Positions 43,213 to 51,901 are shown, numbered from the stretch's first letter. The stretch is DNA of 64,000 nt from Roseomonas aeriglobus (GCA_016937575.1 JAFHKN010000002.1:2542001-2606000); one strand, 5' to 3'. Made by a program: numbers and translations. Notes: generated by a model not told the origin, from the sequence alone.

Positions 43213-43567
43213 GACTGCCCTCCAACTTCCTTACGCAATCGATGACCGTGTCCCGGACATTGTCGTCATAGGCTTCTTCGAGCACGCCCCCGGGTGACTT
43301 GATCTTGAGGATGTGCGTCTTTTCGAGCTCGGTCGGTTCGAGATAGATTTCATGGGCCATTTCGAGATAGGCCGCGAGCGTCGGATACTCCACGCAATAA
43401 TATTGATCATATTGCGCGCGCAGGTCGGTCGACCAGGCGAAGAGCTGATTGTAAACCCCCGTGAACAGTTGCGCCCCGAGCCCGGTCGGCTTGATCTGCA
43501 AGGCATCGAGAAATTCGCCGAGCGGCGGAATCCGGCGCAACGGCAAGACCAAATCCTTTTCGGTCAT
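43202..43567 (-). CDS. 121-aa protein of unknown function
   Basis: 121 aa starting at an ATG that overlaps the STAND gene stop (ATGA). Reads as a compact helical protein (LGEFLDALQIKPTGLGAQLFTGVYNQLFAWSTDL...YYCVEYPTLAAYLEMAHEIYLEP...VRDTVIDCVRKLEG). No family recognised. Overlap on both sides indicates obligatory co-expression between the STAND NTPase and the SNSSS protein. Confidence 0.7.
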   Translation of the reverse strand: MTEKDLVLPLRRIPPLGEFLDALQIKPTGLGAQLFTGVYNQLFAWSTDLRAQYDQYYCVEYPTLAAYLEMAHEIYLEPTELEKTHILKIKSPGGVLEEAYDDNVRDTVIDCVRKLEGSHED

Positions 43568-46230
43568 GCTGGGGCTCCCGCGGGTTCTGCGATGTCCGCC
43601 AATAGCGTTTGCACCGGCGCGGTTTTGGCCGGCCGGACCAGCGCCAATGCTTCGACGCAATTGGCGGCGTCCCCGGCTTCCTGGAACAACGTGGAAGCGC
43701 GCTCGCGTTCGAGCCAGCCGGCATGTGCGGCGGCGTGCAGGAAGAACGCAAGCCAATGGGGGGCGTATCGAACCAATCCTCGGCCGCCTTCGTCTTCCGC
43801 GACGTCCGTCACCAGCTCGTCGATACTTTGCCGCCACGCACGGGGGTCGTAATCGCGATGGCCGCCGAAGATCGCACGGATGAAGGTGGCGTGCTCCTCC
43901 TCGTCGAGGCCGTTCAAATGATCGATGAGGATCGCGATGTTCAACAACTCGGCTGCGTTGCGCCGGTACAGCAGAAATAGCGCGATGCGGCGGCGCCGCC
44001 GGGCCGCGCCGGCGTCCGCCAGGATGGCCTTTACCCGCGCGATGTCCTCGCTCGTCTGCACCGCGGGGGGCAGAAGATGGACGTTGAGGCTGAAATGCTC
44101 GGTGAAGTTCGTCGCGTTCTCGCAGGCCGCGATGGCGGCTGCGTTGTTCGCCCTGCGCGCGAGCAGATAGGCGTAGCGGTAGACGCCTTCATAGACAGGG
44201 CGGCCGGACAAGCGGGCCAGTATCTCGGACAGCGCCTGGGCTTGGTCGGCAGCCGCACGATCGACCAGTTGATAGGCGATTACGAAGTCCCTGAGCTCGT
44301 CATAAGTGAAGGAGATGGCGAGGTCGCCGGCTGCGGCGAGGCCGTCGCTTTCGACTTCCCGGCGGAGGATGACGTCGTCCTCGACGAAGCGCCGGACGAT
44401 CTCTTGTTCCTCAAGCGTGAAATCGCGCACCGACAGCTTGGAGAAATCGTCCGCGGCGAGCATCGCCGCTGCGATCTTGAACAAGGTGGGCAAGGCCTTG
44501 GCCTGGTGCTGCTGCGGAAAGGAGTCGATCTTCTTGCGCAGATAGTCGGCGAAGAGGTCGCCTTTGTAGATGTCGGTCACATACCCGACATCGCTGCCCT
44601 CATAGCGTTCGCAGAAGATCCGTAGCAGCAACAGATCGTTTTCGAGGAACGCCTTGGCTTGCCCCTGCAGCGACCCTTTGATGCTGAAATGCGCAAGATA
44701 GGCCTTCAACAGCCGCGCCCTGCTGAGGTCGGTCATTTCAGACCGCAAGTCTTTCACGCGGTGGATATGGGCCGCGAACGGTTCGTTGAGCATCGTGGCG
44801 AAGCGCTCGTCGAAGAATTCGCTGCGGCAGGTGATGACGAGCTTGATCCAATCATATTGGCAAACCGCGCCGCAGAAGGCCTTGAGCTCTTCGTTGAAGG
44901 AGCTGAGGTCGGTTACTTCGTTGATACCGTCGATCAGGATCACGAACGGTTTTTCCACGTCGTGTGCGACATGGTCAAACAGGGTCAGATAATCGTGTAG
45001 CCTGGTGCCGTCGGGCGCATAGCGGTTGTGCGCGATATAATCGAACAGCCGCTTGCCCGGTGCGAAGCCGTTCAGCTGGCGCGCTGGTATGAACAGGCAC
45101 GGAATCGCAAAGAGCCGAAACTGATTCTCGACCAGGTCGCACACAAAGTTGGTCTTACCCTGACCGGCCATGCTGGTGACGAGGAAGATCTTGTTGCGAA
45201 TGAGGTCGATCAGCACGCGCGCGTCGTTCAAGCGCGATGTCAGCCCGCTGGCGGAACCCTCCAGCTGGAGTCGTGCGATCATCCAGCCCGCCGAGTCTGG
45301 GTCCGCCGGCTTGTAAGGCGCCTCACCTTCGCCGCGATACCACGACAGCGGGCGGACCTTGGCCAGCTCGACGCCGATCGAGTCGCTCGCCCGGTCGAGC
45401 CATGCGCCGAGCTCAGCGAAGCTCGCCGGCGCGGCGCTGAGCAGGCTGGCGTCGACGTCCGACACCAGCTCGGGCTGGCCTGCTATTCTCAAGCTGGCAT
45501 TGAGACGATCATAGGAGAAACGGCGAAGTTTGTCCTGGATCTTGCGATAGAAGAACAACGGATTGGCGAAAAGCCTCATCTCCTCTTTGGTGGAGTATGT
45601 TTCCACGAAGATCGCCGGAATGTATTTCCGCGACGTCTTTTCCACCTCGATCTTCTCGGTCGAAAAGGCGAGAAACTTGTCGAGTTGCTCACGGAACCTT
45701 GCATTGCTGTCGCGCTTGGCCCAGCTCGCGGCGAGATACTGATCGATGGCCTCGAGCTTGCTCGTCTCGAGGTGCCGGATGCGCGCCAGCATATCGCGCC
45801 AATCGACGATGTGCTGGGCCGGGTCGAACGTGATGGCGAGCGCGGCGATCGCCAGCTCGAGCCGCTTCGCCGTGTATGACGACTGCTTCTCGGTTAGTGC
45901 GATGACGTAGAGGTGATCGAACGTATTATCCAGGCGATGCTGGTGAAACTTCTCGAGCGTCTTTTCTACCTTGCCGCTCGATCCGTCGGTGGTCACCTGG
46001 AACGCGATCCTGCTCGTCGCGCACCCCAGGTCCACGGCCGGGAAGTTGGCTCGGACCTTGTTCATGTTCTGCAAGTCAGGGCAATCGAACACCAGTTTCA
46101 GGGCCGGTATGAGGAAATCTTCGGCAACCGAGTTGATGTCGAACCGACCGACCGCGTTGAGCGCCCTGATCTCGTGCTCGAGGCGCCCGACATATTTGGC
46201 GATGTTGTTGAGGTGATCGTCGCGGTTCAT
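43564..46230 (-). CDS. STAND NTPase with N-terminal SMEK domain
   Basis: 888 aa. Residues 1-165 match the SMEK domain found on bacterial STAND ATPases (NNIAKYVGRLEHEIRALNAVGRFDINSVAEDFLIPAL..., PAVDLGCATSRIAFQVTTDGSSGKVEKTLEKF). The NTPase has a P-loop at 352-361 (TSMAGQGKTN), Walker B at 429-438 (FVILIDGINE) and a sensor-like VITCRSEFF. The C-terminal 350 residues are helical repeats for ligand sensing. Avs-like and other STAND proteins detect phage proteins and trigger effectors. It has no ribosome site of its own; its ATG overlaps the stop of a 30-codon leader ORF. Confidence 0.85.
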   Translation of the reverse strand: MNRDDHLNNIAKYVGRLEHEIRALNAVGRFDINSVAEDFLIPALKLVFDCPDLQNMNKVRANFPAVDLGCATSRIAFQVTTDGSSGKVEKTLEKFHQHRLDNTFDHLYVIALTEKQSSYTAKRLELAIAALAITFDPAQHIVDWRDMLARIRHLETSKLEAIDQYLAASWAKRDSNARFREQLDKFLAFSTEKIEVEKTSRKYIPAIFVETYSTKEEMRLFANPLFFYRKIQDKLRRFSYDRLNASLRIAGQPELVSDVDASLLSAAPASFAELGAWLDRASDSIGVELAKVRPLSWYRGEGEAPYKPADPDSAGWMIARLQLEGSASGLTSRLNDARVLIDLIRNKIFLVTSMAGQGKTNFVCDLVENQFRLFAIPCLFIPARQLNGFAPGKRLFDYIAHNRYAPDGTRLHDYLTLFDHVAHDVEKPFVILIDGINEVTDLSSFNEELKAFCGAVCQYDWIKLVITCRSEFFDERFATMLNEPFAAHIHRVKDLRSEMTDLSRARLLKAYLAHFSIKGSLQGQAKAFLENDLLLLRIFCERYEGSDVGYVTDIYKGDLFADYLRKKIDSFPQQHQAKALPTLFKIAAAMLAADDFSKLSVRDFTLEEQEIVRRFVEDDVILRREVESDGLAAAGDLAISFTYDELRDFVIAYQLVDRAAADQAQALSEILARLSGRPVYEGVYRYAYLLARRANNAAAIAACENATNFTEHFSLNVHLLPPAVQTSEDIARVKAILADAGAARRRRRIALFLLYRRNAAELLNIAILIDHLNGLDEEEHATFIRAIFGGHRDYDPRAWRQSIDELVTDVAEDEGGRGLVRYAPHWLAFFLHAAAHAGWLERERASTLFQEAGDAANCVEALALVRPAKTAPVQTLLADIAEPAGAPA

Positions 46231-46319
46231 CGGACCAGCAGCCGCCGCGAGCGCCGAACCTCGAGGTTGCCGTCTGCGCCGCGCTGACGCTGCTCGGTGT
46301 GCCGGTCGGCGCGAGACAT
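46227..46319 (-). CDS. 30-codon leader ORF coupled to the STAND gene
   Basis: ATG at 46319 with AGGGGAG six bases upstream, the strongest ribosome site of the whole operon. It encodes 30 residues, very basic, ending RRSRRLLVR. The TGA stop overlaps the STAND ATG (ATGA), and the STAND gene lacks a ribosome site, so its translation should depend on this ORF. It could be a leader peptide, an antitoxin-like inhibitor or a trigger. Recognised only from position and ribosome site. Confidence 0.55.
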   Translation of the reverse strand: MSRADRHTEQRQRGADGNLEVRRSRRLLVR

Positions 46320-46580
46320 TAATTCTCCCCTAAGCGCATGACTATCGTGAATGCGCGGTGCGGCGCAAGCAGGCGACCGGGTCCTAGGCTGTGCCGTTTA
46401 CGGATCGGCTGGCGCCGCGCCGCTGGTGGGCGACGGTCGGGAGGCGGCCCTGCGCACATGGCGCCGAAGAGGTCGGTTCGGTTTTCATAGGATCGGACGG
46501 TGGCCGGACGAAGGTCCGCTTGTCGGCTTTCCGTTTTAAGTGCGGTCAGTCTGCAAGCGGCCCAATTCCAGTCGTATCGC
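46320..46580. promoter_or_regulatory. Upstream region of the defence-like operon
   Basis: About 260 bp between the leader ORF and the stop of the next minus-strand gene. The operon promoter should lie here. No -35/-10 pair is convincing, and no GTTACATCGTC motif is present, so this operon appears to be controlled separately from the element's core genes. Confidence 0.35.
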
Positions 46581-47228
46581 TTAGAGCTTGATGCCCTGCC
46601 CGGAACGGCCGTGCGTGAAGAGCAGACGATCCATCTCGTTCGCTAATTCGACCTCCGTGGCCGATAATCGTTCGGCCCACCCGCGAACGATCCCGGGCAT
46701 GTAGGTTCGACTGTCGAGTACCAGCCCCGCCCCATCGACCGCCTCCGTGATCGCGGCGGCGCGCGCCTCGTCGCAGATCAGCACGCCGCCGAGCGGCTCG
46801 TCACCGCGTTCGTCGTGCTGGCGGCGCTTGCCCAGCATCGACAGCGCGTTGGCACGGAACACCGCGAACGCCGCTGTCGGGATTGATCGCCGCGTAGTGT
46901 AGCTGTCCGGCAAAACTCCCGCAGCTCCGGCCAACGCGAATGGCGCCAAGGCCGACCAGCGCTCCGTGACGTAGCGCGCGGCGAGCGCTGGCGCCATGAA
47001 CGCGTCCATCAGCCGGACCGCCGTGGCGAACGCCGCCAGTTCGGGGATACCGTAATGCAGCCGGCCGGTCGCATCGTCCTGCCGGCTCGGCACACCCAGT
47101 CGCTGCAGGTGGCGGACCCGCGCGTCGAACGCATTGCGCGCGTCGGACGACAACCCGCAGGCGTCCATCAGGACGGTGAGAGCGTCAGCAAAACTCAGGC
47201 TGAGAGCGGACGAAAGCGGATTCGGCAC
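46581..47228 (-). CDS. Putative DNA-binding protein (winged-helix-like)
   Basis: About 215 aa from a GTG; TTG at 47279 is an alternative and neither has a good ribosome site. The N-terminal part (ALTVLMDACGLSSDARNAFDARVRHLQRLGVPSR...GRLHYGIPELAAFATAVRLMDAFMAP) resembles a winged-helix reading head with a wing before a helix, as in MerR-like proteins. It is divergent from the 47311 gene and may regulate it. Function unproved. Confidence 0.5.
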   Translation of the reverse strand: MPNPLSSALSLSFADALTVLMDACGLSSDARNAFDARVRHLQRLGVPSRQDDATGRLHYGIPELAAFATAVRLMDAFMAPALAARYVTERWSALAPFALAGAAGVLPDSYTTRRSIPTAAFAVFRANALSMLGKRRQHDERGDEPLGGVLICDEARAAAITEAVDGAGLVLDSRTYMPGIVRGWAERLSATEVELANEMDRLLFTHGRSGQGIKL

Positions 47229-47310
47229 GATGCGGTGTGCCGCGGGACGAACGCATCGTGCAAGCAGCACCCTTGCCAATAGTTCTATAATGTCTTATAG
47301 GGCAGTTGCC

Positions 47311-47982
47311 ATGAACCTGATCACGCACTTTCCTGTCCCGCCCGACGAGCCGGCCTCGTCGATCGTTCACGAGGCGGTCGGCCGCTTTTCGATCGAGGTC
47401 GACGCGGCATATCCTCACGTCATTTGCCTGATGGTGTCGGATATCGGGTCCGGCGGCGCGAGCAGCATCTGGACACGCCACTTCGGCGATCTCGCCGACC
47501 GTGACGCGGTGCTCGAGCGGTTCCAGACCGGCGCGCTCGATCTGACATTCCTGGCACGGGTGACCATGATCTTCGGCCCTGTCGCGATCACGGGGGCGGT
47601 CGATCGCATCGTGGACGCGGCTCGCAAGGCTCGTCGCGCACGCGCCGAGGCGGAAGCCCAGCGCCAGCGCGACCGAAACATCATCAACCTCTACGCGCCC
47701 GACACGAAGCGGGGATTCAAGCTCGAGCTCCAGCGCAAGAGCGACAGTCATGCCGAGTGGTCAGTCCGCTACGACCGCGCAAGCGAGCGCGACCGACTGT
47801 GCGACTGGTTGCGCTGGCAGAAGCCACGCTTCGAGGCCTTTCTCGGTCACGCCGCCGAGCACGGCGGCGAGGCGCTGACCCGCCTGCTCATCGACGAGAT
47901 GTTCGAGACCGAGCGGCGCATCAAGAAGGATGGGCGCGGCGCGGGCGGCATGCGCCCCTTGCGGATGTGGCGGGGCGACTGA
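47311..47982 (+). CDS. Hypothetical protein upstream of the AAA-Ubl-E1 cassette
   Basis: 223 aa; ATG at 47290 is an alternative start. No family recognised. The middle has a charged helix (AARKARRARAEAEAQRQRDRN), and the C-terminus reads WLRWQKPRFEAFLGHAAEH...LLIDEMFETERRIKKDGRG. Its TGA overlaps the ATG of the AAA-like gene, so it belongs to the cassette. Confidence 0.6.
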   Translation: MNLITHFPVPPDEPASSIVHEAVGRFSIEVDAAYPHVICLMVSDIGSGGASSIWTRHFGDLADRDAVLERFQTGALDLTFLARVTMIFGPVAITGAVDRIVDAARKARRARAEAEAQRQRDRNIINLYAPDTKRGFKLELQRKSDSHAEWSVRYDRASERDRLCDWLRWQKPRFEAFLGHAAEHGGEALTRLLIDEMFETERRIKKDGRGAGGMRPLRMWRGD

Positions 47983-48878
47983 TGAACGAGCTCGCAACTT
48001 TCCGCCCCGCGACGCCCGCGATGGTTGTCGGCCGCGCCTTCGACGGTGGTCCCGCACCGCTGGGCCTGAGCGAACCGTTTGCGCTTCGCGGGGGCGATCG
48101 GCTCGGCCCCGACGGCATCGCGTTCGATCTGATGCACGAGCACCAGCCGGCATTCCTGCGCTGGGTCACCACGAGCTGTCAGGCGCTCATCGCCGCCGAG
48201 CGGCCGTGGTTTCGCGGCGCGCCGATCCTGGCCACCGGGCCGGAAGGCGCGGGGCGGACCCATGCCGCGCGCCGCCTTGCGCGTGTTGCCGGGGTACCGC
48301 ACGTCATCCTCAACCTGACCGATCCCGTGATCGCCGCCAACGTCGCGTCGTCGGGTCGGGTCAGCGAGGCGCTGTGGGCGTCGCCCCTCACCATCGCCAT
48401 GGCGGCGAAGCGCTGCGCCAACGCTATTGCCAGCGTCGTCGGCATCGACAAGGTCGGGGACGATGTCGCCAGCGGTCTCGTGGCCATGATCGATCCCGCG
48501 ACCGGCCGGTCGTGGAGTGAGGACAAGCTCGAAACCGAGATGGATTTCGGCGAGGTGACGTGGATCGTCCAATGCGACGACCTGACCCGCGTGCCCCCTG
48601 CCCTGCGCGCTCTGGCCGCGCACGTCGCGTTCTCCGAGATGCCGCGCGGCATCGAGACGACCGCCGCGCTGTCGATCTTGCTCGAGGTGCTCGACGACCT
48701 GGGCCTCGACGAAGCCGATCCGGCATTCGAGTGGACCAATGTCGCGCGAGCGCTCGGCGGCCACCCCCGCGGCGCGAAGAGCCTCTACGCCCAAATGGCT
48801 CATGCCGTCACGACGATCGCCCGCGAGGGCCAGCCATCCGTCGCGAGCGGCGGTGACGACGACGATGTCCCTTTCTGA
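47982..48878 (+). CDS. AAA-ATPase-like protein with degenerate Walker A
   Basis: 298 aa. ILATGPEGAGRTHAARRLA occupies the P-loop position but has Arg where the catalytic Lys of GxxxxGKT should be. The Walker B-like TWIVQCDDLTRVP has two Asp. Later elements (HVAFSEMPRG, GGHPRGAKSLYAQMAHAVTTIA) fit a Lon/FtsH-like AAA small domain. It may bind nucleotide without efficient hydrolysis. It lies in a cassette with a ubiquitin-like protein and an E1. Confidence 0.6.
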   Translation: MNELATFRPATPAMVVGRAFDGGPAPLGLSEPFALRGGDRLGPDGIAFDLMHEHQPAFLRWVTTSCQALIAAERPWFRGAPILATGPEGAGRTHAARRLARVAGVPHVILNLTDPVIAANVASSGRVSEALWASPLTIAMAAKRCANAIASVVGIDKVGDDVASGLVAMIDPATGRSWSEDKLETEMDFGEVTWIVQCDDLTRVPPALRALAAHVAFSEMPRGIETTAALSILLEVLDDLGLDEADPAFEWTNVARALGGHPRGAKSLYAQMAHAVTTIAREGQPSVASGGDDDDVPF

Positions 48879-48897
48879 CGTTCAACAAGGAGAAGAC

Positions 48898-49284
48898 ATG
48901 ATGACCTCGCCTGCCACTACTTTCGAGCCCGGCGGCCGGCCGACCGTTGCCCCGGCGCACGACGCCGTCCCGGCCGTTCGGCCGCGTCCGCATCTGTATC
49001 TCGTTGGCGAGGCCGAGCGCTCGCATCGCGCGCCGACAGCACCGGCCGGCCGGATCTCGATCCAGGTCAATGGCCGCTGGCACGCGCTGCGGGGCCGGAC
49101 CATCACGTTTGCGCAGCTGCTGCGCATGGCGTTCCCCGACCGACCGCTTGCGTTCGCCCAGGCCGCGACCGTGTCGTTCCGCGGCGGCGTGGCGACGCGG
49201 CCGAGCGGCCTGATGACCCCGGGCGATGTCATCGAGGTCGCCGACGGGCTCGTCGTCAATGCCGACGCAACCTATGCCAGCTGA
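48898..49284 (+). CDS. Ubiquitin-like (multiubiquitin-type) protein
   Basis: 128 aa; AAGGAGAAG precedes the double ATG. Residues 1-48 are a disordered Pro/Ala-rich leader. From about 50: GRISIQVNGRWHALRGRTITFAQLLRMAF..., TVSFRGG...GLMTPGDVIEVADGLVVNADATYAS. This is the pattern of the bacterial multiubiquitin domain (beta-grasp), usually encoded next to a ThiF/E1. There is one copy only. The chain ends in Ala-Ser, without Gly-Gly, so conjugation would need trimming or another C-terminus. The E1 gene overlaps its 3' end. Confidence 0.72.
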   Translation: MMTSPATTFEPGGRPTVAPAHDAVPAVRPRPHLYLVGEAERSHRAPTAPAGRISIQVNGRWHALRGRTITFAQLLRMAFPDRPLAFAQAATVSFRGGVATRPSGLMTPGDVIEVADGLVVNADATYAS

Positions 49285-50053
49285 ACAACCAGCGGCCGCA
49301 GTCGCGTCGCCGTCCCCGAGCCCATTCGTGTATGAAGACACCGCCGCGACCCGCGCCGGGCTTGCGGCGGTATCGGCGCGGCTGGCCGGCGGCAGGATCG
49401 CGATCATCGGACTGGGAGGCACGGGCTCCGAAGTGCTCGACCTCGTCAGCAAGACGCCATGCGAGCGCATCCTGCTGTTCGATGGCGATCATGTCGAGCA
49501 GCACACCGCGTGGCGCGCACCGGGCGCCATGTCGTGGGGCGATGTCATCGCCGGGCGTTACAAGGTCGAGCATTATGCCGACGTGTACCGCCGCATGCAC
49601 AAGGGCATCCTGACCTACGCCGAGGATCTGACCCCGGACAACGCCTACCTGCTCGACGATGTCGACTTCGTGTTCGTCTGTGTCGACAGCGTAGGCGCGC
49701 GGGCCTTCATCGTGCCCGAACTCGAACGACGCGATCTGCCGTTCATCGACTGCGGTCTCGGGTTGCGGCTGGTCGACGACCGCGTTCTGGGACAGGTGCG
49801 CGTGACCACCAGCACACCGGCGATGCGCGCCCATGTTCATAAGGGCAACCGTATACCCGTGGCGGGCCGCGACGACGACGAACTCTATCGTAGCAACATC
49901 CAGGTTGCCTGCCTCAACCGCCTCGCCGCCACCTTGGCCGTGATCCAGTACAAGCAGTTGCGCGGCTTCTACGCCGACTCCGAGGCCGAATATCACTGTG
50001 TCTATTCGGTCGACGGCAACACCGTCGTCAACGCGGATCACGCACCGGCGTGA
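49259..50053 (+). CDS. ThiF/E1-family adenylyltransferase
   Basis: 264 aa (ATG at 49274 also possible). Rossmann adenylating core: RIAIIGLGGTGSEVLDLVSKTP, then ILLFDGDHVEQHTAWRAPGAMSW, the form seen in E1-like proteins paired with multiubiquitin domains (LFDGD...HNAFRAPGA). DFVFVCVDSVGARAFIVPEL and PFIDCGLGL follow. A candidate catalytic Cys is in EAEYHCVYSVDG near the C-terminus. It would activate the adjacent Ubl C-terminus with ATP. No E2 or JAB gene was found beside it. Confidence 0.8.
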   Translation: MPTQPMPAEQPAAAVASPSPSPFVYEDTAATRAGLAAVSARLAGGRIAIIGLGGTGSEVLDLVSKTPCERILLFDGDHVEQHTAWRAPGAMSWGDVIAGRYKVEHYADVYRRMHKGILTYAEDLTPDNAYLLDDVDFVFVCVDSVGARAFIVPELERRDLPFIDCGLGLRLVDDRVLGQVRVTTSTPAMRAHVHKGNRIPVAGRDDDELYRSNIQVACLNRLAATLAVIQYKQLRGFYADSEAEYHCVYSVDGNTVVNADHAPA

Positions 50054-50068
50054 CGATGATGGATGCGC

Positions 50069-50905
50069 TTACCGGTCGCGCTGCATCATCTGCTCGCCGC
50101 GCGCGGCGAGGCGATAGAGTTCGGTGATCTCGCGGCTGGTCGGGCGCCACGGGAAAGCAGGGTCAGCGCCGCGCGGAAGCGCAGCCCATGCGGCCTTCGG
50201 GATCGGCCGCAGCGGCTCCCAGGCGGTTTCGAGCTCGAGGACAGCGTCGTCGCCATCGTTCCGGACCTCAAAGACCATGAAGTCGTGCGCCGCGAAGAAC
50301 GGATGGTCGACAATCTCGGCTGCCCGCCATCGGTCGTTGCTCTTGGAACTCTTCTGGAGCGCCGTGACGATCGTATCGGGCAAGTGCTGCCGGCGGAGCC
50401 TGATGGTCGCTTTGTCCCCCAGCACGGCGAAGGCCCGCACGCGGTGCGAGAGTTCGATCTGCTCGGCAACGGCCTGGCCCGCGCTGACCCTGATCTTGAC
50501 CGACATCTGACCGAGATCGCGCCGCGCGCGCCGCGCGAACCGGCCAACGATCGGCGCGGCGCCGGCTTGATCGGTAAGGTCGAGGGCGTTGGCCAAGGCG
50601 CGGTCCGTACGCGACCAAGCGAGCCACCGGGCGAGCACCGACGACCCCGACACCAGCCAGAGCGGCACACCCGTCTCGCCCGCTGCGGCGATCATCGCGT
50701 TGGCACGCTCAAAAGCAATCCGCGCCTCGATCGCCGCAGCGAGACGTTCGAATCCATGCGGAAGGGCATCGCCGAACACGATCGTCAGGCCGGCGATCGT
50801 CACCGCGAACTGGTCGCCGCCCCCCGAAATCGTGACACTTGCCGGGTCGACATTGGCGAGCATCGCCTCGGCAAGCGCTCGCGGCGCCTCGCGCTTGCCG
50901 ATCAT
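50069..50905 (-). CDS. Hypothetical protein convergent to the E1 gene
   Basis: About 278 aa (ATG at 50965 is an alternative). No family recognised. It looks like alpha/beta sequence (VTIAGLTIVFGDALPHGFERLAAAIEARIAFE, HDFMVFEVRNDGDDAVLELETAWEPLRPIP). Its coding character is better than that of the overlapping plus-strand frame, and the plus gene downstream has its own ribosome site at 51028. Confidence 0.6.
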   Translation of the reverse strand: MIGKREAPRALAEAMLANVDPASVTISGGGDQFAVTIAGLTIVFGDALPHGFERLAAAIEARIAFERANAMIAAAGETGVPLWLVSGSSVLARWLAWSRTDRALANALDLTDQAGAAPIVGRFARRARRDLGQMSVKIRVSAGQAVAEQIELSHRVRAFAVLGDKATIRLRRQHLPDTIVTALQKSSKSNDRWRAAEIVDHPFFAAHDFMVFEVRNDGDDAVLELETAWEPLRPIPKAAWAALPRGADPAFPWRPTSREITELYRLAARGEQMMQRDR

Positions 50906-50985
50906 CGTCTGGTTCCCGCCCCGCTCATGCCACAACGCGATAGCGCGATGACAGCAATTTTGCACATCGCAACCAGCAACCGCCG

Positions 50986-50996
50986 GTTACATCGTC
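50986..50996 (+). promoter_or_regulatory. GTTACATCGTC motif, copy 2
   Basis: Exact GTTACATCGTC followed after seven bases by TTTTGG, 42 bp before the ATG at 51038. Same orientation and similar spacing as copies 3 and 4. Confidence 0.65.
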
Positions 50997-51037
50997 GATC
51001 GAGTTTTGGCGCGCCACGCTTCCTCTCGGAGGCAGCG

Positions 51038-51895
51038 ATGGCGATTGAAGAGATTCCCGACGGCTACGAGGCGCTGATCGCGACGATCGACCGCGAGGTT
51101 GCACAGCTGCGGTCGATCAAAGACAGCGAGTACGCGCGCATTACCGGGCTTGATGCAGAGCAGACAGCGCTCGGTCATCATCCGAACTACGCCGCCTATC
51201 GACACGGCGGCCTCCTGCGCGGCATGGGCGTCGCGCACATCCTCGCCCACGCGGGTTTCTATCGTCTGTGCCAGGGTGAAGCGGTCGCGCGGCTCGCCGA
51301 GGCACGGTATGACACTGGCGCCGACTGCCTGATCGTCGCCCTCGCCCATGTGTGTGAGAGCGACCCGCTCCTCGAGGTCGCCGGACTTGCCTGGCTCGAT
51401 GGTCACGGCCTGCTGAAGCACGGCGCGCTCGATCCGTTCTGGATGAAGCGTCCGAAGCTCGGTCTGGGTCAGCCGGCCAAGCTCCATGGTCTAGGCGCGG
51501 CCGATGCCGATGCGCATCGCGGCCTCTACACGCTCGCTCCCGCCGAACTTCGTCGCCGCTTTAGGCATGCCGCACGCAGCTCCGCCGACACGTTTGGCGA
51601 TTTGCTGCCAGGGGTAATCGCCGGGGGTGGCGCCGAGCTCGCGGCCACGGGCGCGGTGGCCAGCGAGCAAGACGCCGCCGACCGCTATTGGACGAGGTGC
51701 GCGAGCTTCGCCGCGCACCAGCGCGCGACGGGCGATCGGCGATGGCGCTGGAAACCGCCGTTGTCGCGGCAGGGTCATCATGCCCGGACGATCGCAGAGC
51801 TCAAGGAGGTCGCGATGCCGGCGGAGCAAACCCGCGGTCACGCCGCCAACTGGCTCGACGATAACGGCGCCAACCCGCGCTTCCGCCAGGATTGA
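51038..51895 (+). CDS. Hypothetical 285-aa protein of the element core
   Basis: Start set by CGGAGG before ATG 51038 and by the conserved motif upstream; the longer frame reading upstream is antisense to the 50069-50905 gene. An N-terminal helical part (GYEALIATIDREVAQLRSIKDSEYARI) is followed by a region rich in Ala/Leu/His (GMGVAHILAHAGFYRLCQGEAVARLAEARYDTGADCLIVALAHVCE). Not recognised. First gene of a run with the 97-aa and 803-aa proteins. Confidence 0.65.
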   Translation: MAIEEIPDGYEALIATIDREVAQLRSIKDSEYARITGLDAEQTALGHHPNYAAYRHGGLLRGMGVAHILAHAGFYRLCQGEAVARLAEARYDTGADCLIVALAHVCESDPLLEVAGLAWLDGHGLLKHGALDPFWMKRPKLGLGQPAKLHGLGAADADAHRGLYTLAPAELRRRFRHAARSSADTFGDLLPGVIAGGGAELAATGAVASEQDAADRYWTRCASFAAHQRATGDRRWRWKPPLSRQGHHARTIAELKEVAMPAEQTRGHAANWLDDNGANPRFRQD

Positions 51896-51901
51896 GCGCT
51901 C

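Noticed and set aside
50063-51037. Upstream extension of the 51038 gene to a 610-aa protein
   Set aside because: The extension is antisense to a better minus-strand gene (50069-50905). A ribosome site and the shared motif lie directly before ATG 51038.
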